Shown here piece by piece: positions 52,476 through 61,633 of a DNA stretch of 64,000 bases (position 1 is the first letter of the stretch; each line of letters begins with the position of its first letter). This DNA is from CAKZNE01 sp002695025. Lineage in GTDB: Bacteria > Bacteroidota > Bacteroidia > Flavobacteriales > Schleiferiaceae. The notes beneath the pieces were generated by a model. It saw nothing but the letters and a program-made list of their open reading frames with translations, was not told the origin of the DNA and searched no databases. A program made the translations under genes and the position numbers. The DNA lies in assembly GCA_913043285.1 (NCBI GenBank), contig CAJWML010000004.1, forward strand, positions 124,001 through 188,000. The letters run 5' to 3'.

Positions 52476-53255
52476 ATGCTCTCAACTAAAACGCCATTAA
52501 GGCTCAAAACCCTAATTGTAGATGATGAAAGGAGAAGCCGGCTCCATCTTAATCGGCTTATCGATACCTATTGCCATCAATTGCAGGTGGCGGGCATCGC
52601 TAGCTGTGGGGAGGAAGCCCTGGACCTTATCACCACCCTTCAACCGGAAGTTGTTTTCCTGGATGTACTGATGCCTACCATGAATGGCTTTGAATTTCTC
52701 GATACCCTCAAGGAAAAGGATTTTCTCACCGTTTTTGTTACGGCCCACGAGGAGTTCGGTATTAAGGCTATTCATGCGGACGCTACGGATTATATCCTGA
52801 AACCCATTGATACGCTGGACCTTCAGCGGGCCGTCTCACACGTGGTGAAAGTGTGGCAGCAACGCAGCACGGAAAAAGCCCAGCCCCGCGATCAAAGATC
52901 TCCGGTGCACCCCATACAGCAAAAGATCACGGTCCCCCATGCCGAAGGCTTTCATATCCTGGATCCTGAAAAGGTGGTAAGGTTGGAAGCGGATAACACC
53001 TATACGACCATTTATATGGAGGATGGCAGAAGCCTTTTATGTAGCAAGGGAATTCATGAGTTTGAAGAATTGCTGGAACCAAAATGCTTTGTGCGGACCC
53101 ATCGCTCGCATATTGTGAATCTAAACTGTTTACAGGAGTTCAACCGTAAATACGACCAGGTATTAATCCTTACCAATGGGGATAAGGTACCGGTGGCCCG
53201 CAGAAAATTAAAAGACTTCCAGGGGCATCTTCAAAATTACATCGGACGGTCTTAA
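52476..53255 (+). CDS. LytTR-family response regulator
   Basis: 259 residues from ATG 52476; a TTG at 52443 is in frame but adds only a basic leader. Receiver domain with LIVDDERRSR, phosphoacceptor D63 (VVFLDVLMP), Thr in FVTAHEEFG and Lys in YILKPID. C-terminal LytTR domain with VVRLEADNTYTTIYM and CFVRTHRSHIVNLNCLQEF. Its stop is directly followed by the kinase ATG (no gap), so the pair is translationally linked. Paralogue of the 13378-14124 regulator. Confidence 0.93.
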   Translation: MLSTKTPLRLKTLIVDDERRSRLHLNRLIDTYCHQLQVAGIASCGEEALDLITTLQPEVVFLDVLMPTMNGFEFLDTLKEKDFLTVFVTAHEEFGIKAIHADATDYILKPIDTLDLQRAVSHVVKVWQQRSTEKAQPRDQRSPVHPIQQKITVPHAEGFHILDPEKVVRLEADNTYTTIYMEDGRSLLCSKGIHEFEELLEPKCFVRTHRSHIVNLNCLQEFNRKYDQVLILTNGDKVPVARRKLKDFQGHLQNYIGRS

Positions 53256-56219
53256 ATGAGGATATCTAGAGCATGGGTGCTCACCGCTGCAATATACCTG
53301 TGGGGCCTTTCCTTAGCCGGGCAATCCATAGCTTTTCGCCACTACGATACCAGTGACGGTTTACCCAATAATGCCGTGTTTGCCATTTACCAGGATAAGC
53401 GCGGTTTTATGTGGTTTGGAACGGAGAATGGACTCAGCCGCTTTGATGGGGTTCACTTCAGGAACCTGGGAAGTGCGGAGGGTCTGGGAGGTGCGGTGGT
53501 AACCGCCATCACCGGAGTTGGAGAGGACGTTTATGCAGGTGAAAAAATATCCGGAAGAGTATACCAGGTAAGGAACTATAAGCCGTCACCGGTACCAATG
53601 CCGGAGGGCACCTTTGGGCACAATGTTCTCGCCAACCACGATGGAGAGGTATACGGAATTACCAGTGGTGCTATATGGAGTTATAAGGATAGCGTTCTGA
53701 GGGTTCATGATGGAGTTTACCCGGAAGGAAAGAGCATATCCGAAGTAAGTTTTTTAGAGAGTCGGAACCATAGTTTACTGATAGGAGGTGATCCGCTGAT
53801 GAGGCTGAGCCCTAAAGGCAGCATCACGGATTTTTATGCTGCACTTGAAGGAACTTCTATCACTTCCATATTTCAGCAAACAGACGGAACCCTATGGTTG
53901 GGCAGTGTAGGAGTGGTGTATAAAATAGATCCCGATAAGCATATAACCAAGCTGGAGAAAGGTATTTCTGCGAACGAGCGTGTGGATCATATTGCCGTAG
54001 ATGGGGAAAACAGGTTATGGATAGTCATACATGGCTCACTCCATTACCAGCGGAAGGGAGAGTTTGTACAGGCAGACACGCATGCCGGTTTGGAGAAGAT
54101 GGATGTAAGTAGTATGATTACGGACAGTAAAGGTGCATTATGGGTAGGAACGGTAGGGCAAGGGGTCTATCATATACCGGTCTCGGATTTTACCAATTAT
54201 ACCTTGCAGGAGTCAGCTCAAAACCAAGGTGTAAAGGCTATTTCACGAAGAGGTAACGGAGAGATAATCGTGGGCTCGGATTGGGATCTCTATACTTTTG
54301 AGCCATCCTCACAGAGCTTGCAACACCTGGACTTTTCCCGGCAGGGCTCGTACATAGTATCATTTAGCAAAAATGAGCAAGGGAAACTATTCATAACCTG
54401 TTTCTATCCCATCTCAGGAGGGAATGGAAATGTCTGGGACGAGGAATTGGAAGCTTTCCTGATAATGGGCCGCACCGTAACACCCAAGGGCTCCGGGGAA
54501 ATTATTGTGGGGGGCTGGGATAGCCAGGTATCCCGCATTTTTACCAATGATATATCGCGTTATGCATATTACCCATGGACGGGAAAACTGGCCCGGACCT
54601 TTTCCAGGAAGGCGCGCGTAGAGGTCATTTATAATGACGTGCTGGGGCAAATGTGGGTAGGCACAACCCTGGGTTTGCGAGGGATATGTGGAGATTCGGT
54701 TTGCTTTAATCCTACACCTGCCCGGGTAGGAAAGGAAGCTTCCGGGATACTCAACAGCCGCATTTTTGCTATGCAACTTGCCGGTGATCGCTTTTGGTTG
54801 GCTACGCAACAGGGTCTTATCTATAGAGATTCAGCCGGGAAATGGCACCCTTATAAAAGTGAGGCCGGACCCGGAAAACAACGCTGTACATCATTGGCGC
54901 TGGATGGTTCCGGTAATTTATGGGTGGGAACTGCGCAAGGTTTGTATGTGATCAATCAGCAGGAGGTGCGGCATTATGGACTGCAGTCCGGGATGTTATC
55001 CCCGGATGTGCTGAGCCTTTATTATGATAAACCGGAAAACCATTTATGGGCAGGTACTGCCCGGGGCTGCTCGGTGCTGGACCTGAATAGTTCCCTGCCG
55101 GAGGGCCGGGAAAATCCGCTGTACATCACTTCCGTGAACCTGGCTGACTCCGTTCTTCATTACCCGGAGAGGATAGTGCTGGAACATGAGCAAAATACCG
55201 TTAAGGTGAACTTTATAGCTCTTGACCTGATCGATCCAGGTGGAGTGGAATACCGTTACCGTTTGCAGGGAGGTAAATCAGAGTGGCATACTACGCAAAA
55301 CCGCCAGATCGAATATTCGGACCTCGCACCGGGCAGTTATACCTTTACCGTGCAGGCCAGGAGCAGGGGGCAAGGCTGGGGAGAAAAGCAGGAACTGCAT
55401 CTGCAGATCATACCCGCATGGTGGCAAACCCACTGGTTTATAGGAGCCGGTCTTTCAGTGGCTATAGTATTGATAATAGGCGCGATGAAGTGGCAAACCT
55501 CCCGCATCCGCAGGAAAGAGGCGGAGAAAAGAGCAACTTTGGAAAGGGTGAACCACCTGGAGCAGCAAGCTCTGAGTGCCATGATGAATCCCCATTTTAT
55601 ATTCAATGCGCTGGGTTCCATACAACACTATATGTTTGAACATGGCCCTGAAAAGGCCAATAATTACCTGGCCCGCTTTGCAAAGCTGGTGCGGAAGAAT
55701 ATGCAGGGTGCCGGAAAAACCCTCATTTCCCTGGAGGAAGAGGTGGAGCGCCTGCAGTTGTACCTGGGCCTGGAAAAACTACGCTTTGAAGACCGGCTCA
55801 CCTATAGTCTTAAGGTGGATGATGCTTTGGACCCCAAAGCGGTGATGATTCCCTCCATGGTAATCCAGCCTTACGTGGAAAACGCCTTATGGCACGGTTT
55901 AATGCCCAGGAAGGAGGGAGGCAGCCTTTGGATACGTTTCAGCAAAAGGGAGCGCTATGTATACATCAGTATTGAGGATAATGGAGTGGGCCTGGAAGCC
56001 AGCAAAAAGGAGTTAAAGGTGGGCCATGTTTCGCAAGGGATGAAACTTACGGAAGAAAGGTTGGCGCATCTCAGTCACCGGTATAAACAGTCCTTAAAGG
56101 TAAGCGTGCGGGAACTTAGAAATGAACAGGATGAAGTTTCCGGTACACAGGTGGAACTGTATTTGCCTTTGATCCTGGCCCGGGACAACGAGGAATTAAT
56201 AGGAGGTCAGGTATCCTGA
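53256..56219 (+). CDS. Two-component beta-propeller sensor histidine kinase (LytS-type)
   Basis: 987 residues. Signal peptide, Reg_prop propeller repeats over residues about 30-640 (YDTSDGLPNNAVFAIYQDKR, MWFGTENGLSRFDGVHF, LWVGTVGQGVYHIP), then a Y_Y_Y domain (GVEYRYRLQGGKSEWHTT, YSDLAPGSYTFTVQARS) and one TM helix near 735-753 (GAGLSVAIVLIIGAMKW). The His_kinase domain has MNPHFIFN (H780) and N-box YVENALWHG. Same architecture and partner type as 14130-17156, opposite orientation and gene order. Ligand unknown. Confidence 0.92.
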   Translation: MRISRAWVLTAAIYLWGLSLAGQSIAFRHYDTSDGLPNNAVFAIYQDKRGFMWFGTENGLSRFDGVHFRNLGSAEGLGGAVVTAITGVGEDVYAGEKISGRVYQVRNYKPSPVPMPEGTFGHNVLANHDGEVYGITSGAIWSYKDSVLRVHDGVYPEGKSISEVSFLESRNHSLLIGGDPLMRLSPKGSITDFYAALEGTSITSIFQQTDGTLWLGSVGVVYKIDPDKHITKLEKGISANERVDHIAVDGENRLWIVIHGSLHYQRKGEFVQADTHAGLEKMDVSSMITDSKGALWVGTVGQGVYHIPVSDFTNYTLQESAQNQGVKAISRRGNGEIIVGSDWDLYTFEPSSQSLQHLDFSRQGSYIVSFSKNEQGKLFITCFYPISGGNGNVWDEELEAFLIMGRTVTPKGSGEIIVGGWDSQVSRIFTNDISRYAYYPWTGKLARTFSRKARVEVIYNDVLGQMWVGTTLGLRGICGDSVCFNPTPARVGKEASGILNSRIFAMQLAGDRFWLATQQGLIYRDSAGKWHPYKSEAGPGKQRCTSLALDGSGNLWVGTAQGLYVINQQEVRHYGLQSGMLSPDVLSLYYDKPENHLWAGTARGCSVLDLNSSLPEGRENPLYITSVNLADSVLHYPERIVLEHEQNTVKVNFIALDLIDPGGVEYRYRLQGGKSEWHTTQNRQIEYSDLAPGSYTFTVQARSRGQGWGEKQELHLQIIPAWWQTHWFIGAGLSVAIVLIIGAMKWQTSRIRRKEAEKRATLERVNHLEQQALSAMMNPHFIFNALGSIQHYMFEHGPEKANNYLARFAKLVRKNMQGAGKTLISLEEEVERLQLYLGLEKLRFEDRLTYSLKVDDALDPKAVMIPSMVIQPYVENALWHGLMPRKEGGSLWIRFSKRERYVYISIEDNGVGLEASKKELKVGHVSQGMKLTEERLAHLSHRYKQSLKVSVRELRNEQDEVSGTQVELYLPLILARDNEELIGGQVS

Positions 56220-56220
56220 T

Positions 56221-56250
56221 TAAAAAAGTCCGGGGATGGTTCCCCGGACT
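56221..56250. terminator. Bidirectional terminator hairpin
   Basis: AGTCCGGGGA (56227-56236), loop TGGT, TCCCCGGACT (56241-56250), preceded by AAAAAA (56222-56227) that gives a U tract on the minus strand. Serves mainly the minus-strand gene ending at 56277, in the convergent gap. Confidence 0.88.
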
Positions 56251-56276
56251 GTGTACTAAGTGGAAAAGAAAGGGAT

Positions 56277-58088
56277 CTAATCCGTAGTGGTAATTTCAAG
56301 GGTTTTGATGCCCTGTGAGGTGCTGTATCGCACCAGGTAGATACCCGCAGCTATCTCACCCGGCTCCCATTCCAGGGTATGAGCGCCCTCTTTGTAGCTG
56401 GAAAGGTCAAAACTCTTGACCTGTATGCCTTTGATATCGGTAATGATCATACGGTCACCTTTTTCTCCTTTGGCCAGGGTGAAGGCAAAGTTTACTTTGT
56501 CGGTAAACGGGTTAGGGTAACTGCTGAAGTTATCTGCTGCATCAAAAGTCCGGCCTGTGGAACCTCCTTTGGTGGTATTGACATTAGGGTCTGGTGCAAC
56601 TCTTACGTGGCCACTACCCGCAACTACATCACTGTGTTTGTATAGGACCATATTTATATCCTCCAAACTTTCAAAGAACATATAATCTACCCCTTCATCC
56701 GTTAAACGGCCAGCCACAGAGGGGATGAGCTGGTCTCCCTCCAGGCCGTCTCCGTGGAAGTTGCCTTTATTGATATAGCTGTATACCGTTCCTCCGGCTA
56801 TAATATCTCCGTTTTTATAAGAACGTCCCAGCACATCAGAACCATAATTCTCATCCAGACAAAACTCTACCTCGGTTGCCCAAACAATAGTATAATCACC
56901 ATCATAACCCTCTGAACCACCGCGGTAGGTAACCACCGGGCTAGTGCTGTAACGCGTGGTATACTCCGGGTTAACCAGAGTGACATCCAGGCGTTGGTCA
57001 TCGTTAAAAATTCCCCAGTTGTTAATTTTCCAGTTATTACAGGAACCTGTGGCCGTTACAATTTCAATATCGTTAGGGTAATCGTTGTTTTTGCGGGAAG
57101 CAATACGGGGCTGGCCTTTGAGAGGAGTGGTTATTAACCCGGTGTAAGCACCGCTGTACCACATGTGAGGTTGATAAACCGTGCCCGTGGTAGTATGAAT
57201 ATCGGCAGTAACATCATCAACGAGGTAATGTCCGTTCACATAAGAAAAAGTGACCCGGGTGCCTTCATCATGGAATTGAGAAATTGATACATCAGGCCAC
57301 TTGTTGAATTCGTATAATTCATCTTCTTCATACGAATTTAAAGGACGGTCTATAGCCGGGCTTACCTGGTCTCCCAGGCAATTGATAGCCCCGGATATAC
57401 TGGGGCCTGCTTCTTCACTGCAGGCACATCCTTTACCTTCAATGTCATTACCGGAACCATCCACATAGCCATACGCGCCATATATGTCGCTCACTACAAA
57501 TGACATACCTCCTCTTAATGCTAACCGGTTTTTTTCAGTGGTTACTATTGCTGGATTGTCAAAATCGAGTTCCCATCCTTCCCATATTTCTGTAGACTGG
57601 TGCCAGGTTATAGCTACCATTCCCGCAGCATTAACATCCACGTTTGGACTACCGCAGGTAGGTTGCGTACCCAAAATACAAGACCGATGAAGTTGAAATT
57701 CATTTCCGTCCCAATAATAGGATTCCCATTGCACATAATTATTTTGATTGATAAAAACAGCCAGAGCATAGTCGCTTTCGTATTCAGCAAGTACTACATC
57801 AGGATCATAAGCAGGGTTACCCTCATTCAGCAGCAGGGTGCCTTTTTTGCCTTGAGCGGCATAATCCCAGCCCAATTCCGAGGTTCCATCGGAAAGATCA
57901 TAGACCATCACCTGTCTGTCTTGCAGTGCACCCATACCCGTGTTACTGACAAATTCACTGCCGGTGTAAATTTCATCCTCATCCGTATAAGCAAGATCAG
58001 GGCGAACCTGTGCCAGGGCATGGCTGCCTAAGCCTATGGATAAGGCACCTGCCATCACGGATCGGAGCATAAATTTTAAATGTTTCAT
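56277..58088 (-). CDS. T9SS-sorted secreted protein
   Basis: 603 residues. Signal peptide (SVMAGALSIGLGSHALAQ). A long beta-rich extracellular region without recognised catalytic motif (repeated strand phrases such as DYTIVWATEVEFCLDENYG), with several Cys likely in disulfides. The last about 75 residues are a type A T9SS C-terminal domain (FSSYPNPFTDKVNFAF, ITDIKGIQVKSFDLSSY, IAAGIYLVRYSTSQGIK). Exported across the outer membrane. Function unknown; the DEDE-rich N-terminus may bind calcium. Confidence 0.8.
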   Translation of the reverse strand: MKHLKFMLRSVMAGALSIGLGSHALAQVRPDLAYTDEDEIYTGSEFVSNTGMGALQDRQVMVYDLSDGTSELGWDYAAQGKKGTLLLNEGNPAYDPDVVLAEYESDYALAVFINQNNYVQWESYYWDGNEFQLHRSCILGTQPTCGSPNVDVNAAGMVAITWHQSTEIWEGWELDFDNPAIVTTEKNRLALRGGMSFVVSDIYGAYGYVDGSGNDIEGKGCACSEEAGPSISGAINCLGDQVSPAIDRPLNSYEEDELYEFNKWPDVSISQFHDEGTRVTFSYVNGHYLVDDVTADIHTTTGTVYQPHMWYSGAYTGLITTPLKGQPRIASRKNNDYPNDIEIVTATGSCNNWKINNWGIFNDDQRLDVTLVNPEYTTRYSTSPVVTYRGGSEGYDGDYTIVWATEVEFCLDENYGSDVLGRSYKNGDIIAGGTVYSYINKGNFHGDGLEGDQLIPSVAGRLTDEGVDYMFFESLEDINMVLYKHSDVVAGSGHVRVAPDPNVNTTKGGSTGRTFDAADNFSSYPNPFTDKVNFAFTLAKGEKGDRMIITDIKGIQVKSFDLSSYKEGAHTLEWEPGEIAAGIYLVRYSTSQGIKTLEITTTD

Positions 58089-58227
58089 TTTTAGGAAATT
58101 AGAATAGCCTACTCTGTTAGAGGTTTTTCGGCATCCACCTGTAAATACTTTTGTTGCCTGACGTAAGGTTAGAGCAAATTATCCGCGAAAACGGGTGGTT
58201 TTTGTGAACGGCTGGTATGGGGTGGAG

Positions 58228-58713
58228 TTAGGGGCAGCTTGCCTTGAGTTCGGTGGAACAGATGTCTCTGCTTATGTGGCCAGGCTGTTTCGGCAGATAG
58301 TGAATTAGTCCCTTCATTTGAGGGTGATGAGCTGATCTATCAGGTTCTGCAAATAGTACGTAAAAGGCATCTTCATAGGGTAATAAGGAAACCTCCACAT
58401 TGATTTTCCCAGTCCCCAAGCGGTATTTCTTCCAGTAGCGGTTCAATCCAGGGTTCATCTGATGGTCAGAGCGTGACTTTATAGGTATCGCGGTGTCCGT
58501 CCTTTCTTTACCCTTTTCACCATAGTTCTCGCACAGGCGGTAACTATCCATCGGAACATGATAGTAACGATACTGAAAAGGCGGTGGGAAACGGTTATGA
58601 ACTATGATATCGATGAAAAGCATGCGCCAGGGAGAATTTGGACCTTCTTTCTCAAGTCCTGCGGCAGTATGTATGTTATGGATCACCTCAAAACCTAGCG
58701 TATCAAAGTACAT
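58228..58713 (-). CDS. Unrecognised ORF, possible gene
   Basis: 161 residues from ATG 58713 (a TTG at 58785 in the same frame would give 185). Coherent mixed composition with phrases such as MLFIDIIVHNRFPPPFQYRY and NVEVSLLPYEDAFYVLFAEP, no signal peptide, no TM, no known motif. It has no strong competing ORF on the other strand. No family recognised; it could also be an eroded gene. Confidence 0.4.
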   Translation of the reverse strand: MYFDTLGFEVIHNIHTAAGLEKEGPNSPWRMLFIDIIVHNRFPPPFQYRYYHVPMDSYRLCENYGEKGKERTDTAIPIKSRSDHQMNPGLNRYWKKYRLGTGKINVEVSLLPYEDAFYVLFAEPDRSAHHPQMKGLIHYLPKQPGHISRDICSTELKASCP

Positions 58714-58785
58714 TTTATAGATAGCCAAATGAAAGAGGATAGAATCAGCTTTTATAAGAATTGGGGTCTTCAGTTCAACCCCCAA

Positions 58786-59106
58786 CTAAAAAACTCTCAA
58801 CTCCTCTACACACTTACAGCCCATTTGCAACGTCCATAACTTTTTTACCCGCAGCTAATAAAGGGTCGTTGCTCCCTTAGAGTGAATGTATAATCTTCAC
58901 CCCGATTTAAAGTACAATAACACATCGGCAAGGGATTAACAGAGGTTACGGTCTTGAGTAATACATTAAGGAACCATTGAAAATGACCTTAAAATGAAAG
59001 AGAAAATAACCCCTGTCTTATAGGAAAACTATCGCAATAGCAGACCAATAGGCATTGCCGGTTATTGAAATGTCTAACCCCAAAAATTTAAAATTACTTT
59101 TTTGAC
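58786..59106. other. Intergenic region, nothing recognised
   Basis: About 320 AT-rich bases upstream of the T9SS protein at 59107. It should hold that gene's promoter, but no exact TAnnTTTG box is visible (TACTTTTTTG at about 59095 is close). No repeat, RNA or ORF seen. Confidence 0.45.
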
Positions 59107-61467
59107 ATGAAAACAAAGACTTTACTATTGGCAATGCTTTACTCGGTGTTAAGCTTTGGCCAGACCCCTAAATGGACCTTGGGCGACCGGCTGATTGATT
59201 TCAGCGGTAGCAACCCAACTATTTCTACCACCTATGCCCATGACGAAATCGAGAACGCTGCCTATGATCGTAACGGTAATTTGGTGTTCTATGTGGCTGA
59301 TAATAAGATTTACGATGCAAGCAATGTGCAGAAGGCTGGGGTACTTGGCTTGGCCACCGTATCCCATTCGGCCTTAATTCCTGTACCTGCACGGTGTGAT
59401 GAGTATTACCTGATCCGCGGTGAAGGTTTACCGGCCAAACCCGGAAAGATCTGGTGGCAACGCATTACTGTACAGGGAGGAACCTACACAGTAAGCCAGG
59501 CGGTGGCCATTACCAATACCAATATTCACAATGAGATCCCCACTTTTGCCCTCACTGCATTAGACAATGTCAAAAACCGCAGGCTCCTGTTTTGTGAAGA
59601 GGCGGTGTATGAAGTAACAGCGGCCGGGATCAACCATCTGAAGACCATTAGTGGTTTTCACGTTACGTTCTCTGAATTGGAGTATTTCTATGATGGAGGG
59701 AATTATGTTTTTTACTGTGGCGATGATTTCAGTCACATTTTCCGGTATGAGATAAGCCCACAGTTCAACCTCATATCAGCTACCACCCTCACCACGCTTC
59801 CGAATCTCCTCATTGCAACAGGGCTGGAAGTATACAACAGCGGAAATAATCTCCTCATAGCTACCAAAAATGATCTTCGGGTGTATAATGTGGTGAACAA
59901 TACGATGAGTGTGATCCCCAACTCCTCGTCAATGGGAAATACCAACATAGAACGCGCAGCGGATGGTAATTTCTACGGTATTCATTCCAGTATAATAAAT
60001 GGTAATCAGATTGTCCGTAAGCTTTATAGGATTGACCCGTTCAACATGACGATTTCAAATATGAATATTGGATTGAATTGGGTAAGTGGCTATTTCTGGT
60101 TTCGCATCCCCCACCAGGTAGATGGGGACAATTTGATGCAAAACTCTTTTATGTGGGATCTATGGACCAGTGACGGCAATGGCGACATCGGTGACGAGCC
60201 CGATGTACAATCTACCAACTATTGGGAAGGGAACGTGTGGAACTGTACCGGCACTTTGGGTTGTACAAATCCCCAGAATCCCGATGCCAATCATGCCAAC
60301 TACATGACCGTGAAAGTAGAGAATAAAGGATGTACCTATTCAGCTCCTGCTTCCGTCCATCTGTACTGGACCCGTGCCCGGACCGGGGAAATATGGCCGG
60401 ACCATTGGACCAATAACCCATCCAATTACCTCAATGGTCACCTGGCCGGTGAAGAAGTTACCCCGGCTTCCGGTTTGTCCATTCCCGCCCTGGCACCCGG
60501 AGCCTCCATTACCCTTGATGTACAATGGAACCCTCCCTATCCGGTGTATTTCCCGGCCAATTTTGGGGCCACCACCCCCAATGGAAAGCCCATGATCTGC
60601 TTTTTAAGCCGCATCGTAGCCGCTAATGATCCTATGTACACCGAATACAACGGTATTAAAATGTCTGATTATGCCCGTGATAACAACAACGTAGCCACAC
60701 GTAACGCAGAATTGGTGTATACAGGGTTTCCGATTATGATAGCACCGGGAACCTTGCCTGACATGGCGATGTTAACTCAGGATATTCACACTCTTTTACT
60801 AAACGCTTCGGGTGCTGATGCGGTGGGTGAACTTCAGATCCGCAATCTGGGTGCCAATGATCTCATCATGCATGGAGAAATATTCCTTTACATAGAAGAT
60901 CACTTGTATGCTCAGTGGGAGGCAAATGGCGCTATGGGTACGGGCATTGAAGCTCTTGGTGAAGGAGTATTCCGCATTACCGATGGTATGCAGGCAAGTT
61001 TGCAGAACCTCAATATCTCCGCAGCAGATGAAGGCAATATCGGGTTACAATTCTTTTCTTCAGATCCAGGTTTGCCGGATGGAACCGATTTTAAGTATAT
61101 AGTTGAAACGGTGGATATGGCTGGTGAAGTAGGTTCAGGATATGTATTCAACATCCTGTCAGGTGTGGCTCCCGAAGAAGGTGATAAAGGAAAGGCGCTT
61201 GTAGCAGGTGAATACATGAACCCGGAGGATGTAGTGAAGGTCTTTCCCAACCCAACCACCGGTAGGGTCCAGGTACAGCGCATGCTGGAAGATATTGTAG
61301 AAGTTAGGGTGAAAAATATAGAAGGTAAGAGTGTACCGGTTGAGGTAAATGCCGTAGAAAACGGTTTTGAGGTGGACTTACAACACCATCCTGCCGGCAC
61401 GTATTTCATTATTGTCGTAACCGAAAGCGGCAGAACTGTAGCCCACAAGCTCTTATTGGCAAAATAA
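59107..61467 (+). CDS. T9SS-sorted secreted protein, propeller-like N-terminal region
   Basis: 786 residues. Signal peptide (LLLAMLYSVLSFGQ). Residues 25-330 look like a beta-propeller of the kind found in Bacteroidota T9SS cargo (YDRNGNLVFYVADNKIYDAS, IERAADGNFYGIHSS). Residues 340-690 form extracellular beta-sandwich domains (YMTVKVENKGCTYSAPASVH). The C-terminus is a type A T9SS sorting domain (VVKVFPNPTTGRVQVQ, HPAGTYFIIVVTESGRTVAH). Followed by a terminator, monocistronic. Biological role unknown. Confidence 0.85.
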   Translation: MKTKTLLLAMLYSVLSFGQTPKWTLGDRLIDFSGSNPTISTTYAHDEIENAAYDRNGNLVFYVADNKIYDASNVQKAGVLGLATVSHSALIPVPARCDEYYLIRGEGLPAKPGKIWWQRITVQGGTYTVSQAVAITNTNIHNEIPTFALTALDNVKNRRLLFCEEAVYEVTAAGINHLKTISGFHVTFSELEYFYDGGNYVFYCGDDFSHIFRYEISPQFNLISATTLTTLPNLLIATGLEVYNSGNNLLIATKNDLRVYNVVNNTMSVIPNSSSMGNTNIERAADGNFYGIHSSIINGNQIVRKLYRIDPFNMTISNMNIGLNWVSGYFWFRIPHQVDGDNLMQNSFMWDLWTSDGNGDIGDEPDVQSTNYWEGNVWNCTGTLGCTNPQNPDANHANYMTVKVENKGCTYSAPASVHLYWTRARTGEIWPDHWTNNPSNYLNGHLAGEEVTPASGLSIPALAPGASITLDVQWNPPYPVYFPANFGATTPNGKPMICFLSRIVAANDPMYTEYNGIKMSDYARDNNNVATRNAELVYTGFPIMIAPGTLPDMAMLTQDIHTLLLNASGADAVGELQIRNLGANDLIMHGEIFLYIEDHLYAQWEANGAMGTGIEALGEGVFRITDGMQASLQNLNISAADEGNIGLQFFSSDPGLPDGTDFKYIVETVDMAGEVGSGYVFNILSGVAPEEGDKGKALVAGEYMNPEDVVKVFPNPTTGRVQVQRMLEDIVEVRVKNIEGKSVPVEVNAVENGFEVDLQHHPAGTYFIIVVTESGRTVAHKLLLAK

Positions 61468-61487
61468 AAATGGTCTAATAAATTAGG

Positions 61488-61516
61488 AGGTCCGGAGAGA
61501 AATCTTCGGACCTTTT
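61488..61516 (+). terminator. Rho-independent terminator
   Basis: AGGTCCG (61488-61494) pairs with CGGACCT (61507-61513), followed by TTT. Located 21 bases after the T9SS gene stop. Confidence 0.8.
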
Positions 61517-61633
61517 CCTTTGCCACGCTCCAACATATCCTTCAAATATATATAAAGAGATACCTGTGTTATCAAATGGTAAGCACAAAAAGCGTTTATA
61601 TGAGAGCATGAATTAGAGGAAAACCCTGTTAAA

